Positions 15,251 to 23,556 of a DNA stretch of 64,000 nt are shown piece after piece. Location of the stretch: positions 1-64,000 of the forward strand of contig NZ_BCVA01000007.1 of the NCBI RefSeq assembly GCF_001591505.1, read 5' to 3'. The position numbers were made by a program, and so were the translations under genes. Position 1 is the stretch's first letter. Each line of letters starts with the position of its first letter. The DNA comes from Neobacillus niacini NBRC 15566 (GTDB lineage: Bacteria > Bacillota > Bacilli > Bacillales > Cytobacillaceae). The notes beneath the pieces are model-generated. The model was not told the DNA's origin and made no database searches. It worked only from the letters and a program-made list of their open reading frames with translations.

Positions 15251-15616
15251 CTATTCCTCTTTTAAAAGCTTAATGGCTTCCTCTGCTGTGATTTCGCCAT
15301 TTTCCAACATGGTAACAATCTTTTTCTCATCAACTTCATTTTTCTTCTTCTGCACATATCCAAGGGAAGAAATGATGTCAGTTAGCTTACTTCTGACCGT
15401 TGGATACGAAATGCCCAGTTCCTTTTCAACTTCTTTGATGTTCCCTCTGCATGTTAAAAAGACTTCGACAAAATGAAGCTGATCCTTGGATAATGACGCT
15501 AACTTGGTTAACTCAAACTCATTTTCAATCGTAGTGTGACAATGAGAGCACTGCAGCTTCATAATCTTTAATGTATTGCTGCAGACAGGACAATTTGTGA
15601 TTACTTTATGTGCCAT
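15251..15616 (-). CDS. DUF2089 family zinc-ribbon/HTH regulator
   Basis: A 121-residue protein with an N-terminal zinc ribbon (NCPVCSNTL ... CSHCHTTIE), a helix-turn-helix (LTCRGNIKEVEKELGISYPTVRSKL) and a C-terminal SHOCT-like helix pair (LENGEITAEEAIKLLKEE) that resembles the start of the next gene product. This is the standard DUF2089 layout. AAGGAAGGAATTAC precedes the ATG. It is probably the transcriptional regulator of its own three-gene operon; the AT-rich region 15617-15809 would hold the divergent promoters. Confidence 0.85.
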   Translation of the reverse strand: MAHKVITNCPVCSNTLKIMKLQCSHCHTTIENEFELTKLASLSKDQLHFVEVFLTCRGNIKEVEKELGISYPTVRSKLTDIISSLGYVQKKKNEVDEKKIVTMLENGEITAEEAIKLLKEE

Positions 15617-15809
15617 ATTGTAATTCCTTCCTTTTATTTGATTTGATTATATATCGATAAATTCAAATAGTAAATAATAAATTTTAATTTTTTTGAAGAA
15701 AATATTAAAATTTTTAATTCGAAAATTAATTTTATTAATTTAAATGTTACTTTTATCTTTTTGTTCATATAATATGATAATTTATTAATCGAAAAAAGGT
15801 GGACGTTCA

Positions 15810-16640
15810 ATGATCATTAAGTCATTTTGTAAAGCTGCACCTCAGAAAAGGGTCAGTGAAGATTCAATCGTAATAAATGAAAAGCTTAATGTTTTTGGGG
15901 TTTTCGATGGGGCAACTCCATTAGTGCCATTCCAAGATGAGAACGGAATGAACGGTGCATATCTAGCTTCAAATTTATTTAAGGATTATTTTTTAAGACT
16001 CTACAAAAGTAACCTTACATTAGTGGAAGGAATCGTGAATGCAAATAGAATGTTGAGTGAAAGAATGGACAAATACAAGGTGAATCAGGAAATACATGAA
16101 GGACTTTGGTCCACCTGTGCGGCAATGATAAAAGTTGAAGAAGAAGGAAAGATTTCGTATGCGCAGCTTGGTGATTGTATGATCATGGCTGAATATCAAA
16201 ACGGAACGATAAAAGCCTTAACAAGGGATACGGTAAAAGATATAAGTTATCGTGCGAAGGCATGGCGCGAGGAACTAAGAAAGCAAGGTGTTAACCTTCC
16301 AGACGAGGAGTATTTTCAGAATCGAACAAACCAGTTGGTTTTTAATCGTTCATTAGCTAATAAGGAATATGGCTACACTGTAGCGAATGGAAAAGAAGAG
16401 GTAGTAAATTTTATACAGCATGGTCAAGTAACAATCAGTGAAATCAAAACTTTATTATTAATCACAGATGGCCTTTTTCATCCAAAATATTCAGTGGAAG
16501 AAACATTTAAAAAGATACAAACAATCGGTTTACAAGCATATTCTATCGAATTAGAACAATATGAGATAAGGAATAACCTTCGTTTAGATGATAAGTCTGG
16601 GATCATGATTCGTTTTTGCAAAGAGGAGAGCTCTACATGA
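15810..16640 (+). CDS. PP2C-type serine/threonine phosphatase-like protein
   Basis: A 276-residue cytosolic protein with PP2C hallmarks: VFGVFDGATP (metal-binding Asp-Gly, about residues 30-39), STCAAMIKV, QLGDCMIM, LLITDG and a C-terminal DDKSG. There is no membrane segment or sensor domain. AAAAGGTGG precedes the ATG; TATAAT at 15768-15773 is a possible -10. The stop overlaps the amidase start, so the pair is translationally coupled. The substrate is unknown; regulation of a cell-wall or stress pathway is a guess from the neighbour. Confidence 0.8.
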   Translation: MIIKSFCKAAPQKRVSEDSIVINEKLNVFGVFDGATPLVPFQDENGMNGAYLASNLFKDYFLRLYKSNLTLVEGIVNANRMLSERMDKYKVNQEIHEGLWSTCAAMIKVEEEGKISYAQLGDCMIMAEYQNGTIKALTRDTVKDISYRAKAWREELRKQGVNLPDEEYFQNRTNQLVFNRSLANKEYGYTVANGKEEVVNFIQHGQVTISEIKTLLLITDGLFHPKYSVEETFKKIQTIGLQAYSIELEQYEIRNNLRLDDKSGIMIRFCKEESST

Positions 16641-17110
16641 GTATAGAACCAGGATGGATTAAAGATAGTAATTTATTGTTTAAAGAGCCACTGGTTGCTA
16701 TTAAAGATGTTTTGTACATCATTGTGCACCATACCGAAGAAATAGGTTGGGATGTGAATAAAACCCATCAGTTTCATCAGGATGAGCGTGGATGGAGTGG
16801 AATAGGGTACAATTATTTTATTGAGGAAAACGGTGAAATCATGAAAGGAAGAGGGTATCATGTCGGAGCACACGCTATTTCATATAACCAAAAATCAATG
16901 GGTATATGTTTAGCAGGAAATTTTGATAGTCATACTCCCTCAATAGAGCAGTTAAAATCATTGAGGAAACTTTGTATGTTCCTTTTAGAGCAATATTATT
17001 TATCTACTGATCAAATCCTTGGACATCGGGAAGTAAATGGCATGGCAAAAAGTTGTCCAGGTAAAAACTTTAATATGGACCAATTCAGAGAATCGATTAA
17101 ACTTAGCTGA
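16637..17110 (+). CDS. N-acetylmuramoyl-L-alanine amidase (amidase_2/PGRP fold)
   Basis: A 157-residue amidase. Zinc ligands and catalytic residues of the amidase_2 fold are visible: VHHTE near residue 31, the Tyr of GYNYFI, LGHREVNG, and the CPG motif in KSCPGKNF. There is no signal peptide, membrane segment or wall-binding repeat, which is unusual for an enzyme acting on peptidoglycan unless released by lysis or used for intracellular muropeptides. ATG 16637 overlaps the PP2C stop (ATGA) with AGAGGAGAG upstream. Confidence 0.85.
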   Translation: MSIEPGWIKDSNLLFKEPLVAIKDVLYIIVHHTEEIGWDVNKTHQFHQDERGWSGIGYNYFIEENGEIMKGRGYHVGAHAISYNQKSMGICLAGNFDSHTPSIEQLKSLRKLCMFLLEQYYLSTDQILGHREVNGMAKSCPGKNFNMDQFRESIKLS

Positions 17111-17141
17111 AAAGGTACGAGGCATTTATAATAGAAATGAA

Positions 17142-17174
17142 AAACCAAGATGTAATTTAAGTTCATCTTGGTTT
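17142..17174. terminator. bidirectional terminator
   Basis: AAACCAAGATG (17142-17152) pairs with CATCTTGGTTT (17164-17174), between the amidase gene (+) and the NUDIX gene (-). Confidence 0.8.
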
Positions 17175-17196
17175 CTTACATTTAAGATATCGTTAT

Positions 17197-17856
17197 TTAA
17201 TCAAAATAAACAGCTTGATCGGGATTTTTTAAGTAGTTAAAAGCCATCTCAATTTGTGATTTTGTATTCCGAGCGATTGACAGGGGAGGCAGTTCGTTTT
17301 CGGCAAAGAACTTCACTTCACTTGTCTCGATTCCGAAAGCTTTTTGCCCGCTAATGATTTCACATTGTATAAATATTTTATAAACATGAAAAGCAGACGG
17401 AGGGTGTGGATGGCACTTTTTATCGGTTACAGCTATTACTCTAATGGGTTTTACAGTAAATCCTGCTTCTTCTTTTACTTCCTTAATAGCGACCTCGCTT
17501 GGGGTATGTCCAATATCAGCCCAGCCGCCGGGTAAAGCCCAATTTCCATCGCTATTTTCACGAACCATCAGTATTTTATCATTCTGAAAGACCACTGCTC
17601 TAATATCTACTTTAGGAGTTGCGTAACCAGTTTCACCTGCAAATAAATCTTTGATGACAGGCCTGTCCATTTCTGTGTAATGTGCTAAAATGTCCACGCT
17701 GATATTTCTAATTAATTCAAATCTCTCCAAGTCATAAACATCTTTTGAGTACGCCAATCCCGCCTGCGAAATGGATTGGAGCTGCTTCGCCCAATCCAGC
17801 CATTTAGGTTCCAAATCAACATCACCAGCTTGTCTAATAATATTTACTATTATCAT
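17197..17856 (-). CDS. NUDIX hydrolase with N-terminal helical domain
   Basis: Up to 219 residues. The N-terminal ~60 residues are the helical domain common in Bacillus YjhB-like NUDIX proteins (KWLDWAKQLQSISQAGLAYS). The NUDIX box is at GGWADIGHTPSEVAIKEVKEEAG, split here as GGWADIGHTPSEVAIK and EVKEEAG; the usual first Glu of the box is His and the usual Arg is Lys, while the catalytic EVKEEAG is intact. The start is uncertain: no good ribosome site precedes ATG 17856, and a TTG at residue 15 is an alternative. It is probably a nucleotide-diphosphate-linked compound hydrolase. Confidence 0.8.
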   Translation of the reverse strand: MIIVNIIRQAGDVDLEPKWLDWAKQLQSISQAGLAYSKDVYDLERFELIRNISVDILAHYTEMDRPVIKDLFAGETGYATPKVDIRAVVFQNDKILMVRENSDGNWALPGGWADIGHTPSEVAIKEVKEEAGFTVKPIRVIAVTDKKCHPHPPSAFHVYKIFIQCEIISGQKAFGIETSEVKFFAENELPPLSIARNTKSQIEMAFNYLKNPDQAVYFD

Positions 17857-17958
17857 ATATATGAAACAAACAAAATTTTGCTACAACTTGTTTGTTATGA
17901 TCATCATTAGCTGTATAAAGTTACTAAAGCATACCTTTTGACATTTTGGTTGAATGTG

Positions 17959-17970
17959 AGTAAGGTTACT
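17959..17970. promoter_or_regulatory. candidate operator upstream of the nitroreductase gene
   Basis: AGTAA-GG-TTACT is a perfect small palindrome; a related half-site TTACT lies at 17921-17925. A TTGACA hexamer is at 17938-17943. The position, 126 bases before the nitroreductase start, suggests a repressor site, for example for an HxlR/MarR-type redox sensor; this is a guess. Confidence 0.3.
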
Positions 17971-18095
17971 TAGTGTGATATAGACATTATTATAGAAGTA
18001 TCTTTTATTAGATTTTTCTTAATGAGGTTAAAAAACCTCTAATTTTCACCATAGAATTAATCATAATCATCATGTCATTACTAGGAGGAATTACG

Positions 18096-18764
18096 ATGTC
18101 AAACTCTCAAACTATAGAAAAAGTTGAACAGCAAATGTTCTTAGATGTTATACGTGAACGCCGCTCTGTCCGTGCATACGATCCAACCGTTCAGATTTCT
18201 CGTGAAGAAATGACGGAAATCCTAGAACTTGCAACGTTAGCACCTTCATCTTCAAACCTGCAGCCTTGGCGTTTTCTCGTTATCGATAAACCGGAGTTAA
18301 AGGAAAAACTGTTGCCGATCGCATTTAACCAACAACAAGTAGTCGAAGCTTCTGCGGTGATTGCGGTACTTGGCGATGTGGAAAGCTACAAGAAAGCTGA
18401 AAAAATTTATGGACAAGCTGCTGCTGCAGGGTTCATGCCGGTAGATACAGCTAACTCATTCATCGAAAGAACAGTTAACACATACTCAAACCTGTCACCT
18501 GAAGTGGCTCGTGAAATTGTATTTACAGACGGCGGACTTATCTCCATGCAGCTCATGCTTGTTGCCCGTTCCAAAGGATATGATACGGTGCCAATGGGAG
18601 GATACGATAAAAAGAAGTTCGTAGAAGCGTTCGGAATCTCTGAGCAGTTTGTGCCAGTCATGCTTATTGCGATTGGTAAAGCAGCGAAACCAGGACATCC
18701 TACCACACGTCTTCCAATTGAAGATGTAGCGTTCTTTAACGAAATGCCATCTGTGGAAGAGTGA
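18096..18764 (+). CDS. nitroreductase family protein
   Basis: A 222-residue flavoprotein oxidoreductase. It has the N-terminal FMN-phosphate motif RERRSVRAYDP, LAPSSSNLQPWRF, and a C-terminal GGYDKKKFVEAFG ... VPVMLIAIGK segment. It is likely an FMN-dependent NAD(P)H oxidoreductase of quinones or nitro compounds. ATG 18096 is chosen over ATG 18072 because AGGAGGAA lies directly before it. It is a single-gene unit with its own terminator. Confidence 0.9.
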   Translation: MSNSQTIEKVEQQMFLDVIRERRSVRAYDPTVQISREEMTEILELATLAPSSSNLQPWRFLVIDKPELKEKLLPIAFNQQQVVEASAVIAVLGDVESYKKAEKIYGQAAAAGFMPVDTANSFIERTVNTYSNLSPEVAREIVFTDGGLISMQLMLVARSKGYDTVPMGGYDKKKFVEAFGISEQFVPVMLIAIGKAAKPGHPTTRLPIEDVAFFNEMPSVEE

Positions 18765-18802
18765 TTCAATTCGAACTATAGAAATATCTAAAAACCATTT
18801 GA

Positions 18803-18830
18803 CCCCGTTCTTTCTTAGAACGGGGTTATA
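18803..18830 (+). terminator. terminator after nitroreductase gene
   Basis: CCCCGTTCT (18803-18811) pairs with AGAACGGGG (18817-18825), followed by TTATAT. Confidence 0.8.
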
Positions 18831-18994
18831 TATGTATAACAACCAAGCTCTCCAGCGAAAATAACTGCATTTCACACTAGATTTACTAATATTTGTTGTC
18901 TTTCGGAATGTTGCCATGCATGATAAAATGAATAACTATATATTAGTAAGTTGTTTATTTTTAAGATTATCATTTTACTATTGTAATAGGTGTG

Positions 18995-19960
18995 ATGGAC
19001 TTGAAGCAAAAAAAATTAAAATGGATAAGTATAATAATTGGTACTTTAGTAGTAACCGGCTGCCTATATTTACTTCTGCAAGATAGTACTCAAACAAAGG
19101 TGGAATATGTAAAGGCGGTCGCTTCTGTTAGTCAAGAACAAACGAAAAAGACAGAAGATCGTACCGTTCAAGACGACAAGCCTGAGGAAGAGGAACAAAC
19201 CGAGCAGGTAGAAGTCACTGCTAAGCCAATAGCGGAAAATATTAAGGATAAGGTCAGGGAAGTACTGGAGGTTGCATTAGACTTTCTAAAGAAAGATCAG
19301 CAAATTGTGGCAATAGGTGACTCTCTCACGGAAGGCATTGGGGATGAAACAGAAAATGGCGGTTATGTAGGGATTCTTAATAACACGTTTGAAGACAATA
19401 AACTAAATATCACTGTACAAAATTTCGGTAAAAAAGGAAACCGTACCGATCAGTTACTGAAAAGACTGGAGAATGAAGACATTGCTTCTGCCATTAAAGA
19501 AGCTGATATGGTCCTCATTACAATTGGTGCGAACGACATTATGAGTGTATTTAAATCCAATTTTATGAATGTTACGATGGAACCCTTCCAAGCGGAAAGG
19601 GTGAAATATATGGAACGATTAAAGGCTATTTTTAATAAAATTAATGAGCTTAATCCAGATACCCAAATTTATTTAATTGGTTTTTACAATCCATTTGAAC
19701 GGCATTTTGGAGAAATAAAAGAACTTGGCATGATCGTAGAAAATTGGAATGAGGCGGGAAAATCAGTTTCAGAAGAATACAAGAACGTAAGATTTATTCC
19801 AACAATCGACTTATTCAGTAATTCTACCATTGACTTATTGGCGGAAGATGAATTCCATCCAAACACAAGCGGGTATAAATTAATGGCCCAGCGGGTTTTA
19901 GATTATTTAAAGGAATCCAATAAAGAAACCGAGATGAACTCTGTAGAGGTATCACCTTAA
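18995..19960 (+). CDS. secreted or membrane-anchored SGNH/GDSL hydrolase
   Basis: A 321-residue protein. A basic N-terminus and hydrophobic segment (about 9-31; VVTGCLYLLL contains a possible lipobox cysteine) target it to the membrane surface. An acidic, Glu/Lys/Thr-rich linker follows (about 40-85), then an SGNH domain: block I AIGDSLTEG, block II GKKGNRTDQ, block III GANDI, and block V DEFHPNTSGY supplying Asp and His. It resembles Bacillus YpmR-type lipase/acylhydrolases. The start is ATG 18995; GTG 18992 is also possible. Confidence 0.88.
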   Translation: MDLKQKKLKWISIIIGTLVVTGCLYLLLQDSTQTKVEYVKAVASVSQEQTKKTEDRTVQDDKPEEEEQTEQVEVTAKPIAENIKDKVREVLEVALDFLKKDQQIVAIGDSLTEGIGDETENGGYVGILNNTFEDNKLNITVQNFGKKGNRTDQLLKRLENEDIASAIKEADMVLITIGANDIMSVFKSNFMNVTMEPFQAERVKYMERLKAIFNKINELNPDTQIYLIGFYNPFERHFGEIKELGMIVENWNEAGKSVSEEYKNVRFIPTIDLFSNSTIDLLAEDEFHPNTSGYKLMAQRVLDYLKESNKETEMNSVEVSP

Positions 19961-19990
19961 TCTTATCGCTAATAAGGCTAATTGCTCTGA

Positions 19991-20027
19991 AATGATCAAC
20001 AAATTTTATTTGTTGGTCATTTTTTTG
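19991..20027 (+). terminator. terminator after SGNH hydrolase gene
   Basis: AATGATCAACAAA (from 19991) pairs with TTGTTGGTCATT (20009-20020), followed by a run of Ts. Confidence 0.8.
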
Positions 20028-20196
20028 TTTAAAGGGATGACAAGGTCCACGAAAAAAGGTCGGTACAATAGAAGTGCACTTTGACAAATTTCGTTATGTT
20101 TTAGATAGTGCCATTTTATCAATTTAGAATTAAATAGGAAAAAGTTGTCAAATAAAGTAAAAATAACAATATAATAAAAACAAGGAGGTGTTAATA

Positions 20197-20355
20197 ATGA
20201 TTTGGTTATTGATATTAATACCGGTTTTTATTGTTGGAGGTATTGCGATTTATTACGAAAAGAAATCTGGGATGTCCATTCCTGATGAAGATATACAAAG
20301 AGAGAAATTAGGGGAAGTAATGAAGGATAATTCTAGTGGGCCAGGGGTATTTTAA
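20197..20355 (+). CDS. small single-pass membrane protein (52 aa)
   Basis: A 52-residue protein, MIWLLILIPVFIVGGIAIYY followed by a polar tail ending GPGVF. An excellent ribosome site (AAGGAGGTG, 8 bases before ATG 20197), one clear N-terminal membrane helix and a charged cytoplasmic tail argue for a real gene despite its size. I do not recognise a family. It is followed by a long inverted repeat that also serves the convergent gene. Confidence 0.7.
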   Translation: MIWLLILIPVFIVGGIAIYYEKKSGMSIPDEDIQREKLGEVMKDNSSGPGVF

Positions 20356-20372
20356 AACGCACATGATCGACA

Positions 20373-20430
20373 TGGGGACGGTTCTTTTGGTTTAAACTTT
20401 AACAAAAGTTATCCGAAAGAACCGTCCCCA
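20373..20430. terminator. long inverted repeat, bidirectional terminator or interspersed repeat
   Basis: TGGGGACGGTTCTTT (20373-20387) and AAAGAACCGTCCCCA (20416-20430) are perfect inverted copies around a 28-base loop, between convergent genes. GGGGACGGTTCT-type dyads occur repeatedly in Bacillus intergenic regions, so this may be a repeat-family member used as a terminator. Confidence 0.65.
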
Positions 20431-20438
20431 TTACCTAT

Positions 20439-21458
20439 TTATATCAACCAATTCCTACATAAAGTAATGAACTGCTTTTTATTTTCCTTAATCCATTTAC
20501 AGCGTATCGCAGATTTCTGTATATACTCTTTAACGATATCAATGGAGCTGACCTGATCCAAATAACGACCTAGGAAGTGGATGAAAACATCGAGACTTCT
20601 GAGTTGGATAAGGATTGGAATGGCTTCGATCTCAGCTGCTGTCAATTTTAATGAGTGCCCATAACCAGAAAGAAACGACTGAACTTTTGTCCAAATAATC
20701 GTTTCTACTTTGCTAGGGTGGATAAAGTCAGATAAGCAAACAGCCAGTTCCATCACCCGCAAATCGTTCGTAACAAATTCAAAATCGAGTACGGCAGACA
20801 CCATTCCATCTTCATTGACGAGAATGTTGGATGCATTTAAATCGCCGTGAACAAGCTGGTGTGGCAATTTCCTTAATGTTGGGACTTGCTCTATAAAAGA
20901 AGTGAGCTGTACATAGATCACTAATAATTCTTTTGTCTGTTCCGAAAATTCTAGTGGAGGGTTTTTACAAAAGTTAAAAATATCCTGTATAGAACAACTA
21001 GGATGAGTACTTTCAATCTCATAATACGGTCTGTAGGCAGGCCGCCGCTGGATTTGTACATGTGCTAGCGAAGCTGACAATAGACCGGCAGTTCTCCCGT
21101 AAGAATGAATTTCTACCAATTCAACCAGGGCAGGGTTGCTGCCATCTAAATATTGAAATAAAGCGGCAATCTTTCCATCCCTAGTTCTGACAATCGTTTT
21201 TCCAACCCTTGATTCAATAGGCTTGGGTATAGAAAAAGTTAGTGGTAGTTCCGCTAAAGCAACCAGAATGGAATGCTCGTAGTTCACCTTTTCAACATCC
21301 TGGTGGGTTTCATAAACGCGGAGAACATATAGCTCATCATCAACGCGAACAAAACGCGTGGTATTGTTTGCGCCACTTTGCCCATCCCATGTTACCCAGC
21401 TGCCTGTAGGAAAGTATTGTGCCAATATTTCATCTATGTATATTATCTTTTCTACCAT
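20439..21458 (-). CDS. aminoglycoside-phosphotransferase-fold kinase
   Basis: A 339-residue protein of the APH/choline kinase-like fold. The N-lobe includes YVLRVYETHQDVEKV (the ATP-binding Lys is replaced by Arg in VLRVY), the catalytic loop is LVHGDLNASNILVN (about residues 203-216) and the metal-binding aspartate is in VLDFEFV. The family includes homoserine and spore-associated CotS/YsxE-like kinases; the actual substrate cannot be told. A nearby start ATG is accepted, though its ribosome site (GGAGAGG about 13 bases upstream) is far. Confidence 0.75.
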   Translation of the reverse strand: MVEKIIYIDEILAQYFPTGSWVTWDGQSGANNTTRFVRVDDELYVLRVYETHQDVEKVNYEHSILVALAELPLTFSIPKPIESRVGKTIVRTRDGKIAALFQYLDGSNPALVELVEIHSYGRTAGLLSASLAHVQIQRRPAYRPYYEIESTHPSCSIQDIFNFCKNPPLEFSEQTKELLVIYVQLTSFIEQVPTLRKLPHQLVHGDLNASNILVNEDGMVSAVLDFEFVTNDLRVMELAVCLSDFIHPSKVETIIWTKVQSFLSGYGHSLKLTAAEIEAIPILIQLRSLDVFIHFLGRYLDQVSSIDIVKEYIQKSAIRCKWIKENKKQFITLCRNWLI

Positions 21459-21505
21459 TATAATCAGTAATCCTCTCCATAGGTCCCCATTGAATGTTAC
21501 CTTCC

Positions 21506-22282
21506 TTAAAGTTTAAAATATTCTTTTTTAATTTCATGGAATCGTATTTCATCAATGTTTTCCTTTGTCAATGTGCTATTCACCCATTGTGTAAACGAAG
21601 TGTCCGTTAATGTTACGTTCCCTTTATCTGTGATCTTCGTGACTAGAGGCTTCTTATTAAATGCAGATTCAGGATGTTCCATGATAATTTTTTGCACTTC
21701 ATTTAATTCAGATATAGTTTGAATTGGCTCTTTAGAATTAAAGGCGTAACCTATTTTCCAATCCTCATCTTTCCGATTTAATTTCATGTACAACTTATAA
21801 TCCCCATGTTCACTTTCTGCACGTTCGACTCTAAATTCTCCATTGCTAGATACAACAGTTTCTCCGCTTAACGGAACAGGCTTTAATGGTAAATTCCCTC
21901 CGAAACCGGTATCAACAATATATGCCTGCCCATTATAAGTAATTAGATTGACCACATGAGTATTCCCAGTCCCACTCCATTGATGATTCATATGATTATA
22001 AGTGACTCCGCGAACTAAGGAGGGGTTAAAACCATTTTCATTTAAGAAAAGGTAGAGAATGGTATTAAGTTCGTAACAAAGCCCACCCTCGTTATGTTGT
22101 AGTATTTTTCTCGCTAAATTTTCTTTTGTAATTTCCTGCGTCCTATTTTCAATAATACATAAATTCTCAAAAGGAATCGTTTTTGCCGTCTTTTCAAGAA
22201 CACGATCTAAATTATCAAATGTAATCACTTCATCTTGTGGGATACCTACTCTTTTACGGAATAGTTCATTAAAGGTGTTCAT
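21506..22282 (-). CDS. nat: arylamine N-acetyltransferase
   Basis: A 258-residue acetyl-CoA-dependent enzyme. The cysteine-protease-like triad is visible: Cys in GGLCYELN (about residue 69), His in NTHVVNL (about 107) and Asp in VDTGFGG (about 122). Length matches the family. AAGGAGGACTTGG precedes the ATG. It acetylates aromatic amines or hydrazines. It stands as a separate unit from the neighbouring kinase gene. Confidence 0.9.
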   Translation of the reverse strand: MNTFNELFRKRVGIPQDEVITFDNLDRVLEKTAKTIPFENLCIIENRTQEITKENLARKILQHNEGGLCYELNTILYLFLNENGFNPSLVRGVTYNHMNHQWSGTGNTHVVNLITYNGQAYIVDTGFGGNLPLKPVPLSGETVVSSNGEFRVERAESEHGDYKLYMKLNRKDEDWKIGYAFNSKEPIQTISELNEVQKIIMEHPESAFNKKPLVTKITDKGNVTLTDTSFTQWVNSTLTKENIDEIRFHEIKKEYFKL

Positions 22283-22483
22283 TCCAAGTCCTCCTTGATA
22301 CCAACCTATCTCTCAAATGATAACAAAAAGCATGAGGTAACCCAAATAAAAAATAATCTTAGGCAGACCAATATTGCTAGTGGTAAAATAATGTAAAACG
22401 CCAGATGGACAGTTTCCTTTGGGGTTATTAAACAAAAAGTAGACAAATGAAACCGTCCACATGGTCTTGGCGAGGTGATAATA

Positions 22484-23071
22484 ATGGAAGCAATCGTCTT
22501 AGCTGCTGGATATTCTAGCCGAGCAAATGCATTTAAAATGACGCTGCCACTGGGGAAAATGAGCGTGTTGGAGCGTACGATTTCTAAATTTGAAGGAGTA
22601 TGCAGCAGAGTCATCGTCGTAGCCGGGTTTCATGCGGATCTCATCAATGAGGAAATGGCAAAAATCAATGATAAAAATAGCTATCCATTTCAAATGGAGG
22701 TTGTTTTTAATGAAAACTTTAACCAGGGCATGTTCACCTCTATTCAAAAGGGGTGTACGGAAGTAAAGACCCCAGCCTTCTTTATAACACCTGGAGATTG
22801 TCCGCTTGTTAAAAAAGAGACGATTCACCTGCTAGCAGAACACAAAGGGGCCGTTGTAATCCCAAGCTTTCATTTTAAAGGTGGACATCCTATTAAGTTA
22901 TCAAAATTAGTAAAACAAAAAATTCTTAAATCCGACCCGCAGAGTAATTTACGTGTAGTCCTAAATGGTTTTAAAAAGGAATACATCAATGTAGATGACC
23001 TAGGAGTACTCATGGATGTGGATACGCAGGATGATTACCAACAAGCCATTGATTATTATAATAAAACTTGA
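22484..23071 (+). CDS. MocA/PucB-like molybdenum cofactor nucleotidyltransferase
   Basis: A 195-residue NTP-transferase. It has the N-terminal motif MEAIVLAAGYSSRA; the family usually has a GxxxRMG-like loop with a lysine, here SSRANAFKMTLPLGK. Later motifs are FFITPGDCPLV and KGGHPIKL. MocA relatives attach CMP to molybdopterin to make the dinucleotide cofactor used by xanthine dehydrogenase-type enzymes. The start is ATG 22484 after GCGAGGTGAT; GTG 22475 is rejected. A molybdenum hydroxylase operon begins 800 bases downstream on the same strand, which fits well (B. subtilis pucB is the equivalent). Confidence 0.82.
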   Translation: MEAIVLAAGYSSRANAFKMTLPLGKMSVLERTISKFEGVCSRVIVVAGFHADLINEEMAKINDKNSYPFQMEVVFNENFNQGMFTSIQKGCTEVKTPAFFITPGDCPLVKKETIHLLAEHKGAVVIPSFHFKGGHPIKLSKLVKQKILKSDPQSNLRVVLNGFKKEYINVDDLGVLMDVDTQDDYQQAIDYYNKT

Positions 23072-23237
23072 ATTACTTGATATATTCCAGTTTAAATAGG
23101 GAACTTGATTCGATCAGTTTTCCTAGTGGAATTGGGTTGCTTTTTTTAATAGTTAACGTCCACAGGGAGAGTGTTTTTGGTTCCAAGCTAGACAAAAAGT
23201 AGTCCACTAGAACAGTCCCCAAGGTACATCCAAAAAA

Positions 23238-23283
23238 AAAAGAGAACACAGTTCGGTAACAAGCGAATGTGTTCTCTTTTATT
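23238..23283. terminator. terminator between MocA-like gene and the 57-aa gene
   Basis: AAAAGAGAACACA (23238-23250) pairs perfectly with TGTGTTCTCTTTT (23268-23280); both sides carry A or T runs, so it can act in both directions. The rest of 23072-23348 shows no gene. Confidence 0.85.
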
Positions 23284-23348
23284 GATCTCGTATTAATCTT
23301 AAGAACATATAGTGTAGGATTTTCCTTTCAGTAAATTTTCATTTAAGG

Positions 23349-23522
23349 TTAATCCGTGTATCTAACACCTTTTAAGATCATATTGACCTTTGATTTAGTT
23401 TCTCGGACAATATTTTTTTGAAATTCTTTTGCTTTTCTGAAGGCTTCCGTCATTCCTGAAGCGATAATCTTTATTTCTTTGTTTCCCAATGGTTCTTCTA
23501 GTAGAAAAATATATTCTTTCAT
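23349..23522 (-). CDS. small conserved-looking hypothetical protein (57 aa)
   Basis: A 57-residue protein, starting MKEYIFLLEEPLGNKEIKII. The start is ATG 23522 with AGAGGTGT 7 bases upstream; the longer open frame to 23585 is rejected because it runs into the promoter. Composition is that of a compact alpha/beta protein (strand-strand-helix-strand: the helix is TEAFRKAKEFQKNIVRET). A near-consensus sigma-A promoter overlapped by a CcpA site stands directly upstream, so it is a real carbon-regulated gene of unknown function. Confidence 0.7.
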   Translation of the reverse strand: MKEYIFLLEEPLGNKEIKIIASGMTEAFRKAKEFQKNIVRETKSKVNMILKGVRYTD

Positions 23523-23556
23523 GCTGGTACACCTCTTAAGTTGTAATATTAATATA

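Noticed and set aside
15810-17110. Prophage remnant suggested by the amidase
   Set aside because: No holin, tail, integrase or other phage genes are nearby, and the partner is a PP2C phosphatase.
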